A program made the position numbers and the translations under genes. A DNA stretch of 64,000 bases from Limnobaculum allomyrinae (GTDB lineage: Bacteria; Pseudomonadota; Gammaproteobacteria; Enterobacterales; Enterobacteriaceae), in assembly GCF_016649425.1 (NCBI RefSeq), contig NZ_JADRCR010000013.1, forward strand, positions 18,237-82,236, given 5' to 3'. Shown piece by piece: positions 1-11,081 of the stretch (position 1 is its first letter; each line of letters starts with the position of its first letter). A model generated the notes under the pieces. The model saw only the letters and a list, made by a program, of their open reading frames with translations, searched no databases and was not told the DNA's origin.

Positions 1-1386
1 TCAATAGCCGATCGTCAGAATAGTATTTCCGTTGGTACCAATGGTGCTGAACGTCAAATCATTAATGTCGCGGCAGGAACTAATGATACTGACGCCGTGA
101 ACTATGCCCAGTTACGAGCAATATCAGATGATGCGTTACTTTGGGATCCAACACTGACTGCCTTTAGTGCCAGACACGGTACTACCATGGTTAATAAGAT
201 CACCAACGTAGCTGATGGTGATATCAACCAAACCTCAACCGATGCCGTAAATGGTTCTCAACTGTATGCATTAGATAATCGAGTCACCAGTGTAGATAAT
301 CGGGTAACCGTGATCGAAGGCAGTATTAGCGGTGGTGGTATTAAGTACTTCCATAGCAACTCAAGTGCAGCAGATTCGATAGCCTCTGGTAATAATGCCG
401 TATCTATTGGACCTAACGCACAGGCCTCCGGTGAAAATGCTATTTCAATAGGTAACGGCGCTACCACCACGGCCAGTAATAATATCGCTCTGGGTAACAA
501 TGCTACGGATAATGGGCGTGGAGCAGAAACCTATACGGGTCAGTATTCCGGCTCAAGTAATACCAGTACAGGAACCCTGTCCATTGGAAACGCCCAAACT
601 AATGAAACTCGCACTCTTAGCAACCTTGCTGATGGTCGTGAACAGACTGATGCAGTTAACCTCCGCCAGTTGGACGGTGCCGTAATGCAGGCTAATCAGT
701 ATACCGATGCGGCTATTCTAACTATGGGTGGGGACATACAGGAAACTCGTAATATTATTAGTAACATGCAGATTGGAAATAATTATATGTTCCAAACTCA
801 CAGCAACAATATCGGCGTCACTCCACAATCTACCGGCACTGATTCCACTGCAGGAGGAGCAGGAGCGCAAGCCACGGGAGAAAACAGTACGGCATTGGGT
901 AGTAATGCTATCGCAACGGCAAATAACTCGGTTTCTCTGGGTGCGAATTCTGTTGCCGATCGGGAAAATACTGTATCGGTAGGAAGTAAAGGACAGGAAC
1001 GACAAATTACCAATGTCGCCCCTGCTACTAATGATACTGATGCCGTCAACTACTCACAGTTAAAAAACAGCATCGGAAATATAACGAATCAGGCCAATGC
1101 TTATACCGATAGTCAGGTATCGAAACTAAGATACGACTTGAATAAGCAAGATGATGTTCTCAGTGCCGGCGTTGCCAGTGCTATGGCCATGGCCAACCAA
1201 CCACAACCAACATCAGCAGGAAATAGTATGGTAACGCTATCAACCGGTTACTATCGCGACGAATCCGCCCTTGCTTTAGGCGTATCCAAAGTCTCCGAGA
1301 GCGGGCGTTGGGTAACTAAAATGCAGGCATCCACTAATACTCAGGGAGATATGGGGGTTGGTGTCGGTATCGGTCTCCAGTGGTAA
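1..1386 (+). CDS. Trimeric autotransporter adhesin (YadA-like), 3' part
   Basis: The reading frame is open from the first base, so the N-terminus and signal peptide lie outside the window; about 461 residues are visible. They show YadA-head-type motifs (AVSIGPNAQASGENAISIG, NSTALGSNAIATANNSVSLG) and several neck motifs of the TDAVNxxQL type. The last roughly 90 residues are a YadA-type membrane anchor: a short coiled coil, then four beta strands ending in GVGIGLQW. Such proteins trimerise, form a 12-stranded outer-membrane barrel and expose an adhesive stalk. The C-terminal head and neck segment closely resembles the second adhesin at 57-59.5 kb, so the two look paralogous. A lipoprotein gene follows on the same strand. 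Family assignment is firm; the ligand is unknown. Confidence 0.93.
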   Translation, partial: SIADRQNSISVGTNGAERQIINVAAGTNDTDAVNYAQLRAISDDALLWDPTLTAFSARHGTTMVNKITNVADGDINQTSTDAVNGSQLYALDNRVTSVDNRVTVIEGSISGGGIKYFHSNSSAADSIASGNNAVSIGPNAQASGENAISIGNGATTTASNNIALGNNATDNGRGAETYTGQYSGSSNTSTGTLSIGNAQTNETRTLSNLADGREQTDAVNLRQLDGAVMQANQYTDAAILTMGGDIQETRNIISNMQIGNNYMFQTHSNNIGVTPQSTGTDSTAGGAGAQATGENSTALGSNAIATANNSVSLGANSVADRENTVSVGSKGQERQITNVAPATNDTDAVNYSQLKNSIGNITNQANAYTDSQVSKLRYDLNKQDDVLSAGVASAMAMANQPQPTSAGNSMVTLSTGYYRDESALALGVSKVSESGRWVTKMQASTNTQGDMGVGVGIGLQW

Positions 1387-1398
1387 ACAACTCGCATA

Positions 1399-1422
1399 AG
1401 CGGCCTCAGATCCGAGGCCGCT
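1399..1422 (+). terminator. Hairpin after the adhesin gene
   Basis: A perfect 9-bp stem (AGCGGCCTC / GAGGCCGCT) with a 6-base loop lies 12 bases after the adhesin stop codon. There is no good T-tract, so it may only attenuate transcription into the following lipoprotein gene. Confidence 0.55.
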
Positions 1423-1495
1423 CTTCAGAGTGAATCATGACACCACTAACGTATTGTTATCCCTTTGATTTTTAAATAATGTATGGAGACATATT

Positions 1496-2425
1496 GTGAA
1501 ATACTCTTGCCTCGCCACTAATTTGATACTAATGATTTTTTCACTTCTTTCTCTTACTGGCTGCGATCAAACTTTGGATATTCCTTGGTTAAATAACAGC
1601 CAGAATAAAAATCAGCATAGCTATACTCTGGATATTCCTGCGTTACCGTTAATTCAGGATGCAATAGCGTCTATGGAGCTCACATTCGAAAATGACAAAC
1701 AGAATTTAATGATTAAAGAAGTTTGCGCATTAGCACAGGAAAAGCTGACTCAGGAACAGGTTAACAGTTGGCTAAAAGATCAATCTATTGATATGACCAA
1801 AATTCCGGCTAAAGGTAGCAGCATGTCTTTGCTGGTCAATGGCGATAAAGTACAACAAAATGCAGCATGTGCCGCCTATGTGGCAACATCTGCGCTATCC
1901 CTGGTAAACTTTGCAGACTTTTCTGTTGTTATTCCCTCAGCAGATAGTAATAACAGAACAAATCCGGAAGAAAACGCCACATCAATATCAGTGTCCAAAG
2001 AGAGCATTGATAATAAAAAATTAACGCAATATCTGACAACAAAACTGACGGTCGCCAAAGCCAACAGTGACTTTTATGCTTTAATTGCCCTTGAATTGCA
2101 AAAGCTGCCGCCACAAACAATTCCGGAATATAATAATAAGATAAAACAGATATTTACTAAGCTATCCCCACTTTATCTGGAACACATCAATACGCTATAT
2201 CAGCATAATGGAATTCAGTATCAAGTCATTACCCTGAATGAAAATGAACTCAATTTTGTCAGTAGTGATGGATATCATTTCATGCGCAGTTCTGACGGGC
2301 TTATCTTTAAATACAACGATATTCCCTGGTATGGTAGCGGCTATTTGATGGGTAAATATTACACATTGAATTCAAACTATTACAGTAATGCCCTGATTAA
2401 TAAATTAACACAGATAGACAAATAA
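1496..2425 (+). CDS. Lipoprotein paralogous to the companion protein of the second adhesin locus
   Basis: 309 residues with a GTG start preceded by a GGAG-type ribosome site. The N-terminus is a lipoprotein signal with lipobox LTGC, giving a lipidated Cys near residue 23. The mature part is not a domain I can name. It is clearly related to the protein at 55318-56187: IPAKGSSMSLLVNGDK here against IPAKGSMSSLLINGDK there, both followed by CAAYVATS, and both then carrying an AxAxxxxYA-type helix. Each gene lies downstream of a trimeric adhesin on the same strand, about 110 bases after the adhesin stop here. By analogy with other adhesin-linked lipoproteins such as SadB, a role in adhesin export or surface stability is plausible but inferred. 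Confidence 0.8.
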   Translation: MKYSCLATNLILMIFSLLSLTGCDQTLDIPWLNNSQNKNQHSYTLDIPALPLIQDAIASMELTFENDKQNLMIKEVCALAQEKLTQEQVNSWLKDQSIDMTKIPAKGSSMSLLVNGDKVQQNAACAAYVATSALSLVNFADFSVVIPSADSNNRTNPEENATSISVSKESIDNKKLTQYLTTKLTVAKANSDFYALIALELQKLPPQTIPEYNNKIKQIFTKLSPLYLEHINTLYQHNGIQYQVITLNENELNFVSSDGYHFMRSSDGLIFKYNDIPWYGSGYLMGKYYTLNSNYYSNALINKLTQIDK

Positions 2426-2444
2426 AATTCAGTGATGAAAAGCT

Positions 2445-2486
2445 AAATTCAACGGAGGATAGTCATCACTATCCTCCGTTGAATTT
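2445..2486. terminator. Bidirectional terminator between convergent genes
   Basis: A perfect 19-bp stem with a 4-base loop (CATC), A-rich on one flank and T-rich on the other. It lies between the converging lipoprotein gene (ends 2425) and the DUF4056 gene (ends 2517), so it can end transcription from both sides. Confidence 0.88.
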
Positions 2487-2516
2487 TATCGCTCAATAAG
2501 CCGGAAACTTAATCTA

Positions 2517-3695
2517 TTAATCCTTTTTCGCCACTGCATCATGAGAAACATGCGGAGGCATCACACGAACTGAACGAAGTTCACTTTCATCTATAATTTG
2601 AGCCTGTTCAGCCAAAGCGGAAAAATCTCTCACCGTCCAATAACTATCTGGTACTGGTAGCCGCTCCATATTATCTCCAGGCAAAAGACGGAACTCACCA
2701 ATCTGATTGAGCACAATACCTTGCCATACATCAGGCAAACTCAGACGTAACAACTTATCGGTTAATAATGAATCATGAGAAGGAAGACGATTACTCCCCG
2801 TATCATAATTACGATAAAGCACTAAGAATTTCTCCGGTACCCGACGCTGGCTATCCCACCATTTTCCATCCAGTAACATAAATTGCCGCTTAGTCCCTTC
2901 ATAAGATTCAGCACCAAGCTGTTCCAGCGCTTTTGGTAGTAATTGAGTCATAGATTGTTGGTACTGATCCAGACTGCCGGCATGTCCCTGCAGAATAGAC
3001 GTTAACGCCAATCTGGAACCTAATAAATTAGAATAGAGATCTTCAGGAGAAAAACCCGAAACTTCCTCGGAAAAACCGGGAACGTCTAACAGACCATACC
3101 ATTGAGCTATCTCATGCCAGGCCGCCATCTGAAAGGCGAGCTGTGCGGCTAAATAGGCGCTTAGGGTATAACGATCTTCCGGGCTGGAGGGCGGTGTAAA
3201 AGCGGTAAACACAAACTGACGTTTCGCCAACTCATCACCCAACTCCAGTTGCCATGCCTGCCCCAGACGAGGGTAAATTTGACTGAACAAATAGAACGTA
3301 TTATCCGCGGTATCACGAACATGAGCGATATCCAGAAAACCACCCCTATCGGTATAGATATGCCCTACTCGCTCATCAGAAACGTTTAACAGATTTGCGG
3401 CGGTATCTAACAGACTATCACTGTAATGATGGGTACCCAGCTTATTAGCTTCAACAATATTGCCAATTTGGTAGACCGGTAGTGGGATACCAATAACACT
3501 AACCCCCAGGTTATAACCAAATGCACAACAAGGGCGTAAGCCATCAGGTGGATTTATAGGAGCTATTACCGGATAAATCTGACTGGCAGATTCCACTGGA
3601 ACCATGGAAAGATCGGGTTCAAAAGTGGTTATTGGCAATACATCATTTTTACAGGCGGTCAGCAGTAACAGAAATAGCAAACTAAAATAGCGCAT
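2517..3695 (-). CDS. DUF4056 family lipoprotein
   Basis: 392 residues from the chosen ATG, which has GAGGGG about 9 bases upstream; an in-frame start 33 bases earlier has no ribosome site and would precede the signal peptide. The N-terminus MRYFSLLFLLLLTAC is a lipoprotein signal with lipobox LTAC. The body looks like the DUF4056 family of enterobacterial exported proteins, including the segment AAWHEIAQWYG near the middle. Its HExxxW pattern is reminiscent of a metal-site helix, but no activity is known to me. It stands alone, convergent with the preceding lipoprotein gene. Family assignment is from memory and moderately sure. Confidence 0.75.
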   Translation of the reverse strand: MRYFSLLFLLLLTACKNDVLPITTFEPDLSMVPVESASQIYPVIAPINPPDGLRPCCAFGYNLGVSVIGIPLPVYQIGNIVEANKLGTHHYSDSLLDTAANLLNVSDERVGHIYTDRGGFLDIAHVRDTADNTFYLFSQIYPRLGQAWQLELGDELAKRQFVFTAFTPPSSPEDRYTLSAYLAAQLAFQMAAWHEIAQWYGLLDVPGFSEEVSGFSPEDLYSNLLGSRLALTSILQGHAGSLDQYQQSMTQLLPKALEQLGAESYEGTKRQFMLLDGKWWDSQRRVPEKFLVLYRNYDTGSNRLPSHDSLLTDKLLRLSLPDVWQGIVLNQIGEFRLLPGDNMERLPVPDSYWTVRDFSALAEQAQIIDESELRSVRVMPPHVSHDAVAKKD

Positions 3696-4381
3696 TAAAA
3701 AAGCCCCTCGGGCTAAATAAAAAATCATCAGAACCGTATTATTTCCTTGCCGCTATTATATCTGGCACGCTCAGAAAAATGGATAAGAATCGAAAACGCC
3801 CACTCTTGCCGATAATTATACCGTAAATAATAATGATTTAATGATGAAAACAATCTAACTCCCAATAAATAAATATAATAATATTCCTTTCGCATCTAAA
3901 TAATAACAATAGTAAATATTTCACAATTCCTATGCCTCATAAAAATTCACTATGTTTATTTATAAGATCTTTTTATATAATGCCGCCGTTATAAATCTTG
4001 AGGATTGTAGTAAGTAATGAATTAATTAAAAGTCACTTATGTAATCATTCTTACGAATTTCAGATGAATCCTATAAATAGAACATTATCAATGCATTATA
4101 TTAAATAGCGAACTGATAATGTCGCTAAGATTCGCTGAAATCATTTACTTAGATGCAATGAATATCTTCGATATTAATTAACATCTGTTTTAAATTTAAT
4201 TCTGAAATATAAAACAGAGATTTTAAAAATCAATATCAATTTTTTGATAAAAAACAGGATGAACCATTTAGCCAGATAAAAGATATAACCTTTTGTTTTA
4301 AACAAGAATCTATTTCCAGAATTTTTACAATAGCATAAAAGCAGTCCGCTTTTAATATAAACATTACCAGGAGGGTAATTA
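3696..4381. other. AT-rich intergenic region upstream of the Ail/OmpX-type gene
   Basis: About 690 bases, very AT-rich, no convincing reading frame. A TATAAT hexamer at 3976-3981 could be a -10 element directed toward the outer-membrane protein gene, with only a poor -35 upstream. I see no repeat or RNA gene here. Confidence 0.5.
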
Positions 4382-4954
4382 ATGAATAAGGCTATTCTAT
4401 CAGCAATAATGTTGCTGACTTTAGGTTCCACTCAAATTTCTCAGGCACAGGATCACACCATTACGTTGGGTTATTCTCAAAGCCACTTTGAAGAATTTGG
4501 CGGCGTTAATGGTGTGAACGTTAAGTATCGCTATGAGTGGAACTCCCCATGGAGCGTCATCTCTTCCTTCACCTATATGGACGGTAATACAGAGAAAAAT
4601 TATCAGCGCAGCAACTACAATGTAAAAGCGCATGGTGATGTGGATTACTATTCATTATCTGTTGGCCCTGCTTATCGTATTAATGATTATGTTAGCCTGT
4701 ATACCTTACTTGGCGTAGCCACTGGTACGTTTGATTATTCTGCAGACAAATACAGTAAACAAAATCAATATATGTACCATATGAATAAAGATGGTAGTAA
4801 ACACAAGACTACATTTATGTATGGTACCGGAGTACAAGTTAATCTGATGGAAAACTTTGCTATCGATGTTGGTTACGAAGGTACCCATATGGAATATCAG
4901 GGCATGCAATTTACCTCCAACGGTTTTAACGTTGGTGCTGGTTATCGCTTCTAA
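4382..4954 (+). CDS. Ail/Lom/OmpX-family outer-membrane beta-barrel protein
   Basis: 190 residues with a strong AGGAGG ribosome site. A signal peptide of about 22 residues ends near SQAQ; the mature protein starts DHTITLGYSQSHFE, typical of the Ail/PagC/OmpX family. Alternating hydrophobic strands follow and the protein ends in GFNVGAGYRF, a classic terminal strand with C-terminal Phe. An eight-stranded barrel in the outer membrane is expected. Relatives mediate adhesion, serum resistance or membrane stress responses, and the sequence does not decide between these. The extracellular loop around residues 120-145 is rich in Lys, Tyr, Asn and Met. A terminator follows directly, so the gene is monocistronic. 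Confidence 0.88.
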   Translation: MNKAILSAIMLLTLGSTQISQAQDHTITLGYSQSHFEEFGGVNGVNVKYRYEWNSPWSVISSFTYMDGNTEKNYQRSNYNVKAHGDVDYYSLSVGPAYRINDYVSLYTLLGVATGTFDYSADKYSKQNQYMYHMNKDGSKHKTTFMYGTGVQVNLMENFAIDVGYEGTHMEYQGMQFTSNGFNVGAGYRF

Positions 4955-4976
4955 TTTCCATTCTGGTTAAAAAACG

Positions 4977-5014
4977 AAAGCCCGTAAACACCTGATGATT
5001 TACGGGCTTTTTTA
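4977..5014. terminator. Terminator after the Ail/OmpX-type gene
   Basis: Stem AAAGCCCGTAAA / TTTACGGGCTTT with a 10-base loop and a following T-run. It also serves the converging argH transcript that ends at 5035. Confidence 0.85.
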
Positions 5015-5034
5015 TAACAACATGATGGTCAGAA

Positions 5035-6411
5035 TCAGATATCTAATCGAACTTTAGCCGCATCAATTGCACTGGCAACTTGTTGTGGGTTAACTCCACC
5101 TTTAGCACAACGTTTCTCCAGACAGGATTGCAGCGATAACGCAGGATAAACATCTTCATCGATTACCGCATTAAACTGTTGAAGCTGAGATAATGACAAT
5201 TCCTCTAAAGCTTTACCCTGCTTAATCGCTTCCAATACCGCAGATCCTACAATATGGTGAGCTTCGCGGAATGGAATACCTTTAGCTACCAAATAATCCG
5301 CCAGCTCTGTCGCATTAGCATAGCCTTGTTGAGCCGCTTCCTGACAACGTGGGCGCTTAACCTGAATACCATCCAGTACCAGCACCGCCATATGCAGGCA
5401 GTCCAGCCAGGTGTCCAGCGCATCAAAGATACCTTCTTTGTCTTCCTGCATATCTTTGTTATAGGCTAACGGCAGCCCTTTCAGGGTCATTAACATACCG
5501 CTGAGAGCGCCCTGCACGCGCCCACATTTACCGCGAATCAATTCCAGCGCATCCGGGTTTTTCTTTTGTGGCATCAGAGAAGAACCTGAAGTCACCCGGT
5601 CAGATAATTCAACAAAACCAGATTCACCGCTGTTAAAGAAAATCAGATCTTCAGCAAAACGGGACAGATGTACCATGCTGATAGAAGCATCAGACAGTAA
5701 CTCCAGCACATGATCCCGGTCAGAAACGCTATCCAGGCTGTTGCGGGTTGCTGCACTAAAGCCTAACCAGCCTGCTAACTGGTCGCGGTCAATTGGATAA
5801 GCCGTTCCGGCTAATGCACCACTACCCAGCGGGCTGGTATCCATACGCTTTAATGCATCCTGCAAGCGACTTTCATCACGGGCTAACATTTCGGTATAGG
5901 CCAGACACCAATGGGCAAAGGTCACCGGCTGAGCACGTTGCAGGTGAGTATAGCCCGGCATTACTGCATCCTGATTCTGTTCAGCCGTTATCACCAGCGC
6001 TTGTTGCAGCTCTTTTACCGCATTTAGCAGCAAACTAACCTGTACCTTGCACCACAGTTTTAAATCAGTGGCTACCTGATCGTTACGGCTACGCCCGGTA
6101 TGCAGTTTTTTACCTAAATCGCCCACTTTGCCAATCAACTTCTGCTCTACCCAGCTATGAATATCTTCTGCATCGCTGGTTAAAATAGCTTCCGGCTCAG
6201 CCTGAACTTCAACTAACAGCTCATCTAACGCTTTTTCTAATTTTTTTTGTTCTTCAGCCGTTAATACGTTGACCGTCACCAGCGCTTTTGACCATGCTAC
6301 AGAGCCAATAATATCCTGCTCGGCTAAGCGATAATCAAAACGCAGTGAATCATTAAACAGTTTAAAACGCTGATCTGCCGCCTGGCTAAACCTGCCGCCC
6401 CACAATGCCAT
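5035..6411 (-). CDS. argH: Argininosuccinate lyase
   Basis: 458 residues, the usual length. Splits argininosuccinate into arginine and fumarate, the last step of arginine synthesis. Motifs: HTGRSRND at residues 104-111, TH of [10 protein letters not shown] at 155-156 (catalytic His region) and the superfamily signature [12 protein letters not shown] at 276-287 with the mobile catalytic Ser loop. It is last in the leftward argC-argB-argG-argH cluster. A terminator-like hairpin lies between argG and argH, and argH is separated from argG by about 226 bases, so it may have its own promoter as well as read-through. Start chosen at MALWGGRF, as in other enterobacteria. Confidence 0.98.
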   Translation of the reverse strand: MALWGGRFSQAADQRFKLFNDSLRFDYRLAEQDIIGSVAWSKALVTVNVLTAEEQKKLEKALDELLVEVQAEPEAILTSDAEDIHSWVEQKLIGKVGDLGKKLHTGRSRNDQVATDLKLWCKVQVSLLLNAVKELQQALVITAEQNQDAVMPGYTHLQRAQPVTFAHWCLAYTEMLARDESRLQDALKRMDTSPLGSGALAGTAYPIDRDQLAGWLGFSAATRNSLDSVSDRDHVLELLSDASISMVHLSRFAEDLIFFNSGESGFVELSDRVTSGSSLMPQKKNPDALELIRGKCGRVQGALSGMLMTLKGLPLAYNKDMQEDKEGIFDALDTWLDCLHMAVLVLDGIQVKRPRCQEAAQQGYANATELADYLVAKGIPFREAHHIVGSAVLEAIKQGKALEELSLSQLQQFNAVIDEDVYPALSLQSCLEKRCAKGGVNPQQVASAIDAAKVRLDI

Positions 6412-6564
6412 ATTTTTTACTCCTGAAAAATCAAAGCAATACCTATCACTTTGGATTGATGACTATAACCACATCAACGCTGACGTTAACCCGCGGCTAA
6501 CTCAGTCTCTGCATTCTTATGGCAAAATCTACACTAAAGTGAAAATAAACAACATGCTAAAGTA

Positions 6565-6592
6565 AAAGGGCGATACCAATATCGCCCTTTTA
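6565..6592 (-). terminator. Hairpin between argG and argH
   Basis: Stem AAAGGGCGAT / ATCGCCCTTT with a 6-base loop. Read leftward it follows the argG stop and is followed by TTTTA, so it may terminate or attenuate before argH. Confidence 0.7.
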
Positions 6593-6637
6593 TTATAAAA
6601 CCCAATCGTTGAACCAAATTAGATCAAGTTAAAAGAA

Positions 6638-7858
6638 CTATTTCTTCAACTCATTCAGCGCACGAATCCGGCCAGATAGCGAGAACAACCGAATAAAGCC
6701 GCCTGCATGACTGTGATCGTAAACTTCATCTTCCCCAAAAGTAGCAAACTCTTCAGAGTAGAGGCTGTTAGATGATTTCTTCTGAATCGCTGTTGCCTGA
6801 CCTTTATACAGTTTAACAACCACTTCGCCATTCACATCCTGAGCCAATGACTCTGCGGCAGCCTGAAGTGACTTACGCAATGGCGCAAACCAACGGCCAT
6901 CGTAAACCACATAGGCCATTTCCAGACCTAACTGCTCACGCCATTTGAAGCTATCACGATCCAGTACCAGTTGCTCTACACCACGTAGCGCGGTCACCAT
7001 AATGGTGCCTCCCGGGGTTTCATAACAACCACGGGATTTGATACCAACCAGACGGTTCTCAACAATATCGATACGGCCAACGCCATGCTTAGCGCCCAGC
7101 TCGTTTAATGCTTCCAGACACTTGAATGGACTCATTGCTTTGCCGTTTACGGCGGTTACCCGACCTTTTTCGACCGTTACAGTGACCAGCTCTGCCTGAT
7201 CCGGTGCATCTTCAGGAGAAACGGTCCACACCCAACAATCTTTATTCGAAGCATTCCATGGCGTTTCTAACACACCACCTTCGGTAGAGATATGCCACGC
7301 GTTTTCATCACGGCTATAGATTTTTTCCAGTGAGGCAGTCGTCGGAATATTACGCTCTTTCAGATAGGCCAACAGAGCCTCACGGGAACGCAGGTTCCAT
7401 TCACGCCATGGCGCAACCACTTTCAGATGAGGTGCTAATGCTGCATAGGTAGTTTCAAAACGCACCTGATCGTTACCTTTACCCGTTGCGCCGTGACACA
7501 CCGCATCGGCACCCAGTTTCAACGCCAGTTCAACCTGAGCTTTTGCAATCAGGGGACGAGCCATTGAGGTGCCCAGCAGATAGCTGCCTTCGTACAGTGC
7601 GCCGGTTTGCAGAACCGGATAAACATAATCTTTGATAAACTCTTCACGCAGATCGACAACGTAACAAGAGGAAGCACCAGAATTCAGTGCTTTCTGCTCC
7701 ACGCCTTCCAGATCTGCACGCTCCTGACCGATATCCGCCACAAACGCCACGACTTCACAATCACCATAGTTTTCTTTTAACCACGGAATAATTGCAGAAG
7801 TATCCAGACCGCCGGAGTATGCTAAAACAATTTTTTTAATACCACTCTTATTCATCAC
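6638..7858 (-). CDS. argG: Argininosuccinate synthase
   Basis: 406 residues: the shorter form, unlike the roughly 447-residue E. coli enzyme. Joins citrulline and aspartate using ATP to give argininosuccinate. The N-terminal ATP-pyrophosphatase loop AYSGGLDTS lies at residues 13-21; the [13 protein letters not shown] citrulline/aspartate-binding segment follows in the first third. It sits between argB and argH, the argCBGH order seen in Yersinia- and Serratia-like genomes rather than the dispersed E. coli arrangement. There is a gap of 89 bases after argB. Two adjacent ATG codons exist; [17 protein letters not shown] is used here and the second Met is equally possible. Confidence 0.97.
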   Translation of the reverse strand: MMNKSGIKKIVLAYSGGLDTSAIIPWLKENYGDCEVVAFVADIGQERADLEGVEQKALNSGASSCYVVDLREEFIKDYVYPVLQTGALYEGSYLLGTSMARPLIAKAQVELALKLGADAVCHGATGKGNDQVRFETTYAALAPHLKVVAPWREWNLRSREALLAYLKERNIPTTASLEKIYSRDENAWHISTEGGVLETPWNASNKDCWVWTVSPEDAPDQAELVTVTVEKGRVTAVNGKAMSPFKCLEALNELGAKHGVGRIDIVENRLVGIKSRGCYETPGGTIMVTALRGVEQLVLDRDSFKWREQLGLEMAYVVYDGRWFAPLRKSLQAAAESLAQDVNGEVVVKLYKGQATAIQKKSSNSLYSEEFATFGEDEVYDHSHAGGFIRLFSLSGRIRALNELKK

Positions 7859-7947
7859 GAATTCCTTGATTGCTAAGTCTAAAAGTTATTCAGTTACTAC
7901 TGGTTAATTAATATCTTACTGTTCTAAATCTACTCTGGCTGTATCTG

Positions 7948-8721
7948 TCAGGCCAGAATACGGGTTCCGACCGGAACGCCATTAAATAGTGCGGGCAACT
8001 GCTCGGCATTACGCCAGCTGGCAATATCCACCGGACGCCCCAGCGAACGGGCGGCATCCAATGCGGCATTGACTTTAACCACCATACCGTCAGTAATAAT
8101 GCCCTGTGCAATCAGCTTTTCGGCTTTATCTGCAGTAAGTTCAGCTATGCGCTGCCCTTTTCCATCAAGAATACCGCTGACATCGGACAACAAAACTAAA
8201 TCAGCCCCCAGCGTCGCAGCCAGTGCAGTCGCGGCCTGATCTGCATTAACGTTCATCAACGCACCTTCTGGCGTAATACCAATGGAGCTGATAATGGGTA
8301 AGTAATCACTTGCCAACAGCGTTTGAACCAGTTTATTGCTACCGGCTTTGGCTTCACCTACGTGACCTAAATCTTCAGAAAGCTGACGAACTTCCACCAT
8401 ATTGCCATCCGCAAGACACAGGCCAATGGCATTAATATCGTGTTTTCTGGCTGCGGCCATCAGGGTTTTATTCGCGGTTCCGGCCAGCGCACCTGTAATA
8501 GTTCCGATTTGGTCTTCCGGCGTAACGCGCAAGCCATTACGACGGATCACCGGCAGAGTCAGCTTTTTCATCAGTTCATCAACCAGACAACCACCACCGT
8601 GTACAATCACCAACTGACGCTGATGTTTTTGCTTATAGGTTGCCAGAGCCACAAACAGACGTTCCATTGCTTCATCACTGTCCAGCAACGCACCGCCAAG
8701 TTTAATAATTAATGGATTCAT
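7948..8721 (-). CDS. argB: Acetylglutamate kinase
   Basis: 257 residues, the E. coli-type arginine-insensitive length. Phosphorylates N-acetylglutamate, the second step of the pathway. The amino-acid kinase fold is visible: N-terminal [12 protein letters not shown] with the phosphate-binding Lys, the [16 protein letters not shown] loop, and [15 protein letters not shown] with the Asn/Asp pair for substrate and metal. Only 11 bases separate it from argC upstream, so the two are co-transcribed. It begins with ATG at 8721. Confidence 0.98.
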   Translation of the reverse strand: MNPLIIKLGGALLDSDEAMERLFVALATYKQKHQRQLVIVHGGGCLVDELMKKLTLPVIRRNGLRVTPEDQIGTITGALAGTANKTLMAAARKHDINAIGLCLADGNMVEVRQLSEDLGHVGEAKAGSNKLVQTLLASDYLPIISSIGITPEGALMNVNADQAATALAATLGADLVLLSDVSGILDGKGQRIAELTADKAEKLIAQGIITDGMVVKVNAALDAARSLGRPVDIASWRNAEQLPALFNGVPVGTRILA

Positions 8722-8732
8722 CCTTCTTCTCC

Positions 8733-9737
8733 CTAGAGCAAGGACTGGGTTTCATTGAAGCCAAAGCGTAAATTCATACACTGTACGGCCTGGGCTGCGG
8801 CACCTTTCAACAGATTATCTTCTGCCGACACCACAATAATATGTTGACCATCAATGGCAAAACCGATGTCGCAAAATGGTTGACCAATCACTGATTTTAG
8901 CGCTGGCATCCCTTTTTCATAGACCCGGACTAACGGTTTATTGTGATAAGCATTGTAAAATGCCGTATTAACCTCTTCTTCACCAACGCCCGGCTTTAAA
9001 CGACAGGTAATGGTCGCCAGGATCCCACGAGGAAAATTGCCAAGATGAGGGGTAAAAATTACCGGAATACCTAAATGTTCGGCAATTTCTGGCTGATGAC
9101 GGTGAGTAAACACCCCATAAGGCTGAAGGCTGACTTCGCAAAAACTGGTGGTCATACTGGCCTTACGCCCCGCGCCACTAACGCCGCTAACGGCATTGAT
9201 CACCGGCCATTGCTGCACATCCAGTAATCCTGCGTCAACTAATGGCTTAAGCGCCAGTTGTGATGCTGTAGGATAGCAACCGGCAACCGCCACCAACTGT
9301 GCCTGTTTAAGCTTTTCAGTTTGCCATTCCGCCAGACCGTAAACGGCCTTTTTCAGCCAGTCGCCGTGTTGGTGAGTAAAACCATAATAACGCGTATAAA
9401 ACTCCGGTGAATCAACCCGGAAAGCACCAGATAAATCAAACACTACGCAACCCGCAGCTAAAAATTGCGGCGCAAGGTCGTGACTGACTTCATGGGCTGT
9501 AGCCAGAAATACCACGTCTACGCCTTTTGCTGCTTCAGCTACATTGGTTAATGGCTGAAGGGGTAAATCCACCAGCCCCTTCAACTGTGGATGCAAATCT
9601 GAAAATATTTTTCCCGCATCAGCACTCTGCGCTGATACCATCAATCCTTTGATATTTACCTCAGGATGACGGCGTAAGTACGCTGCCAGTTCTGCACCGG
9701 TATAACCACTTGCGCCGACGATAAGTGTCTCAAGCAT
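8733..9737 (-). CDS. argC: N-acetyl-gamma-glutamyl-phosphate reductase
   Basis: 334 residues from the internal ATG giving [17 protein letters not shown], identical in length to E. coli ArgC. An upstream in-frame start would add nine residues before the dinucleotide fold and is rejected. Reduces acetylglutamyl phosphate to the semialdehyde with NADPH. The Rossmann motif [10 protein letters not shown] is at residues 8-17; the catalytic Cys is C154 in VAGCYPTAS. First gene of the leftward arginine cluster, divergent from argE, with ARG boxes in the shared upstream region. Confidence 0.97.
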   Translation of the reverse strand: MLETLIVGASGYTGAELAAYLRRHPEVNIKGLMVSAQSADAGKIFSDLHPQLKGLVDLPLQPLTNVAEAAKGVDVVFLATAHEVSHDLAPQFLAAGCVVFDLSGAFRVDSPEFYTRYYGFTHQHGDWLKKAVYGLAEWQTEKLKQAQLVAVAGCYPTASQLALKPLVDAGLLDVQQWPVINAVSGVSGAGRKASMTTSFCEVSLQPYGVFTHRHQPEIAEHLGIPVIFTPHLGNFPRGILATITCRLKPGVGEEEVNTAFYNAYHNKPLVRVYEKGMPALKSVIGQPFCDIGFAIDGQHIIVVSAEDNLLKGAAAQAVQCMNLRFGFNETQSLL

Positions 9738-9847
9738 AAAATAGACCTGTTTAGTTGCGTACAAGGTTTGGAAACAACGGTACGCTTACGGTAATGTGGA
9801 CGAATATTGCTTAAGGTACGAAATTCTGTTCCCTTAGACAATCCCTT

Positions 9848-9886
9848 ATTGTATTTTTATGCAAAATAAATGAATTTATATTGAAT
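9848..9886. promoter_or_regulatory. Tandem ARG boxes between argC and argE
   Basis: Two ArgR-type sites with cores TGTATTTTTATGCA (9850-9863) and TGAATTTATATTGA (9871-9884). Core starts are 21 bases apart, so as 18-bp boxes they are separated by 3 bp, the spacing known for paired ArgR half-operators in E. coli. They lie in the divergent argC/argE control region, so arginine-dependent repression in both directions is expected. Confidence 0.85.
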
Positions 9887-9911
9887 TAACCCGCAAAACA
9901 GGCCGTGAATT

Positions 9912-11066
9912 GTGAATAAAACATTACCCTCTTTTATCGAGTTGTACAGTAAGTTGATTGCCACACCAAGCATTAGCGCTACCGATGCGGCGTTGGATCA
10001 GAGCAATGAGACACTCATTAACTTGCTGGCCGAGTGGTTCACTACACTGGGATTTAAGGTGGAAGTACAGCCAGTCCCCGATACCCGCAATAAATTTAAT
10101 CTGTTAGCCTCTCTTGGTGCCGGGCCTGGTGGCCTGCTATTAACCGGCCATACGGATACCGTTCCCTTTGATGACGGACGCTGGACCCGCGATCCTTTCA
10201 CCCTGACCGAACATGACAACAAGCTATACGGTTTAGGAACCGCTGATATGAAAGGCTTCTTCGCTTTCATTCTTGATGCCTTAAGAGATATCGACAGCAG
10301 CAAACTCACTAAACCACTGTATGTGCTGGCCACTGCGGATGAAGAGACTTCAATGGCGGGAGCCCGGTACTTCTCCTCCACCAGCCATTTAAAACCGGAT
10401 TGCGCGATTATCGGTGAACCCACATCGCTTCAACCCGTACGCGCCCATAAAGGTCATATTGCAGAAGCTATCCGCATTACCGGCCAATCGGGGCACTCCA
10501 GCGATCCATCCCGCGGAATTAACGCTATTGAACTGATGCATGACGCTATCGGCCATTTGATGGTACTGAGAGATTCACTAAAAGAACGCTATCACCACCC
10601 GGCCTTTGCTATTCCATATCCGACGATGAACTTTGGTCATATCCACGGTGGAGATGCCCCAAACCGTATCTGTGCCTGCTGTGAACTACATATGGACATT
10701 CGCCCATTACCAGGTCTTACTCTGAATGATTTAGATGAACTGGTACATCAGGCTCTGGAACCCGTCAGTAGCCGTTGGCCGGGGCGGGTGGCTATTGAGC
10801 ACCTGCACAGTCCTATTCCTGGTTACGAATGTGCTGCTGACAACGCACTGGTTCAGGTAGTAGAGAAACTGGTTGGCACACCGGCCGAGGTCGTTAACTA
10901 CTGCACCGAAGCGCCTTTCCTGCAGCAAATGTGCCCAACCCTGGTACTTGGGCCTGGCTCTATCGATCAGGCACATCAGCCAGATGAGTTTCTTGCCACC
11001 TCTTTTATTCAACCAACCCGCCAGCTTCTGACTCAGGTTATCCACCACTTCTGCGCAGAAAAATAA
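9912..11066 (+). CDS. argE: Acetylornithine deacetylase
   Basis: 384 residues with a GTG start just downstream of the ARG boxes. A metal-dependent M20-family hydrolase that releases ornithine from N-acetylornithine. Metal ligands are visible in [10 protein letters not shown] (H80, D82), GTADMKG and the ADEET segment with the catalytic Glu; GEPTS follows. A second GTG eight bases upstream is out of this frame. The start agrees with the length of E. coli ArgE. Divergent from argCBGH, as in E. coli, and followed by a strong hairpin. Confidence 0.97.
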   Translation: MNKTLPSFIELYSKLIATPSISATDAALDQSNETLINLLAEWFTTLGFKVEVQPVPDTRNKFNLLASLGAGPGGLLLTGHTDTVPFDDGRWTRDPFTLTEHDNKLYGLGTADMKGFFAFILDALRDIDSSKLTKPLYVLATADEETSMAGARYFSSTSHLKPDCAIIGEPTSLQPVRAHKGHIAEAIRITGQSGHSSDPSRGINAIELMHDAIGHLMVLRDSLKERYHHPAFAIPYPTMNFGHIHGGDAPNRICACCELHMDIRPLPGLTLNDLDELVHQALEPVSSRWPGRVAIEHLHSPIPGYECAADNALVQVVEKLVGTPAEVVNYCTEAPFLQQMCPTLVLGPGSIDQAHQPDEFLATSFIQPTRQLLTQVIHHFCAEK

Positions 11067-11081
11067 TACGCTATTTATCTT

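Noticed and set aside
1..96. Treating the first adhesin as starting at the ATG at 97
   Set aside because: The same frame is open and head-like (SIADRQNSISVG) from base 1, so the gene begins outside the window.
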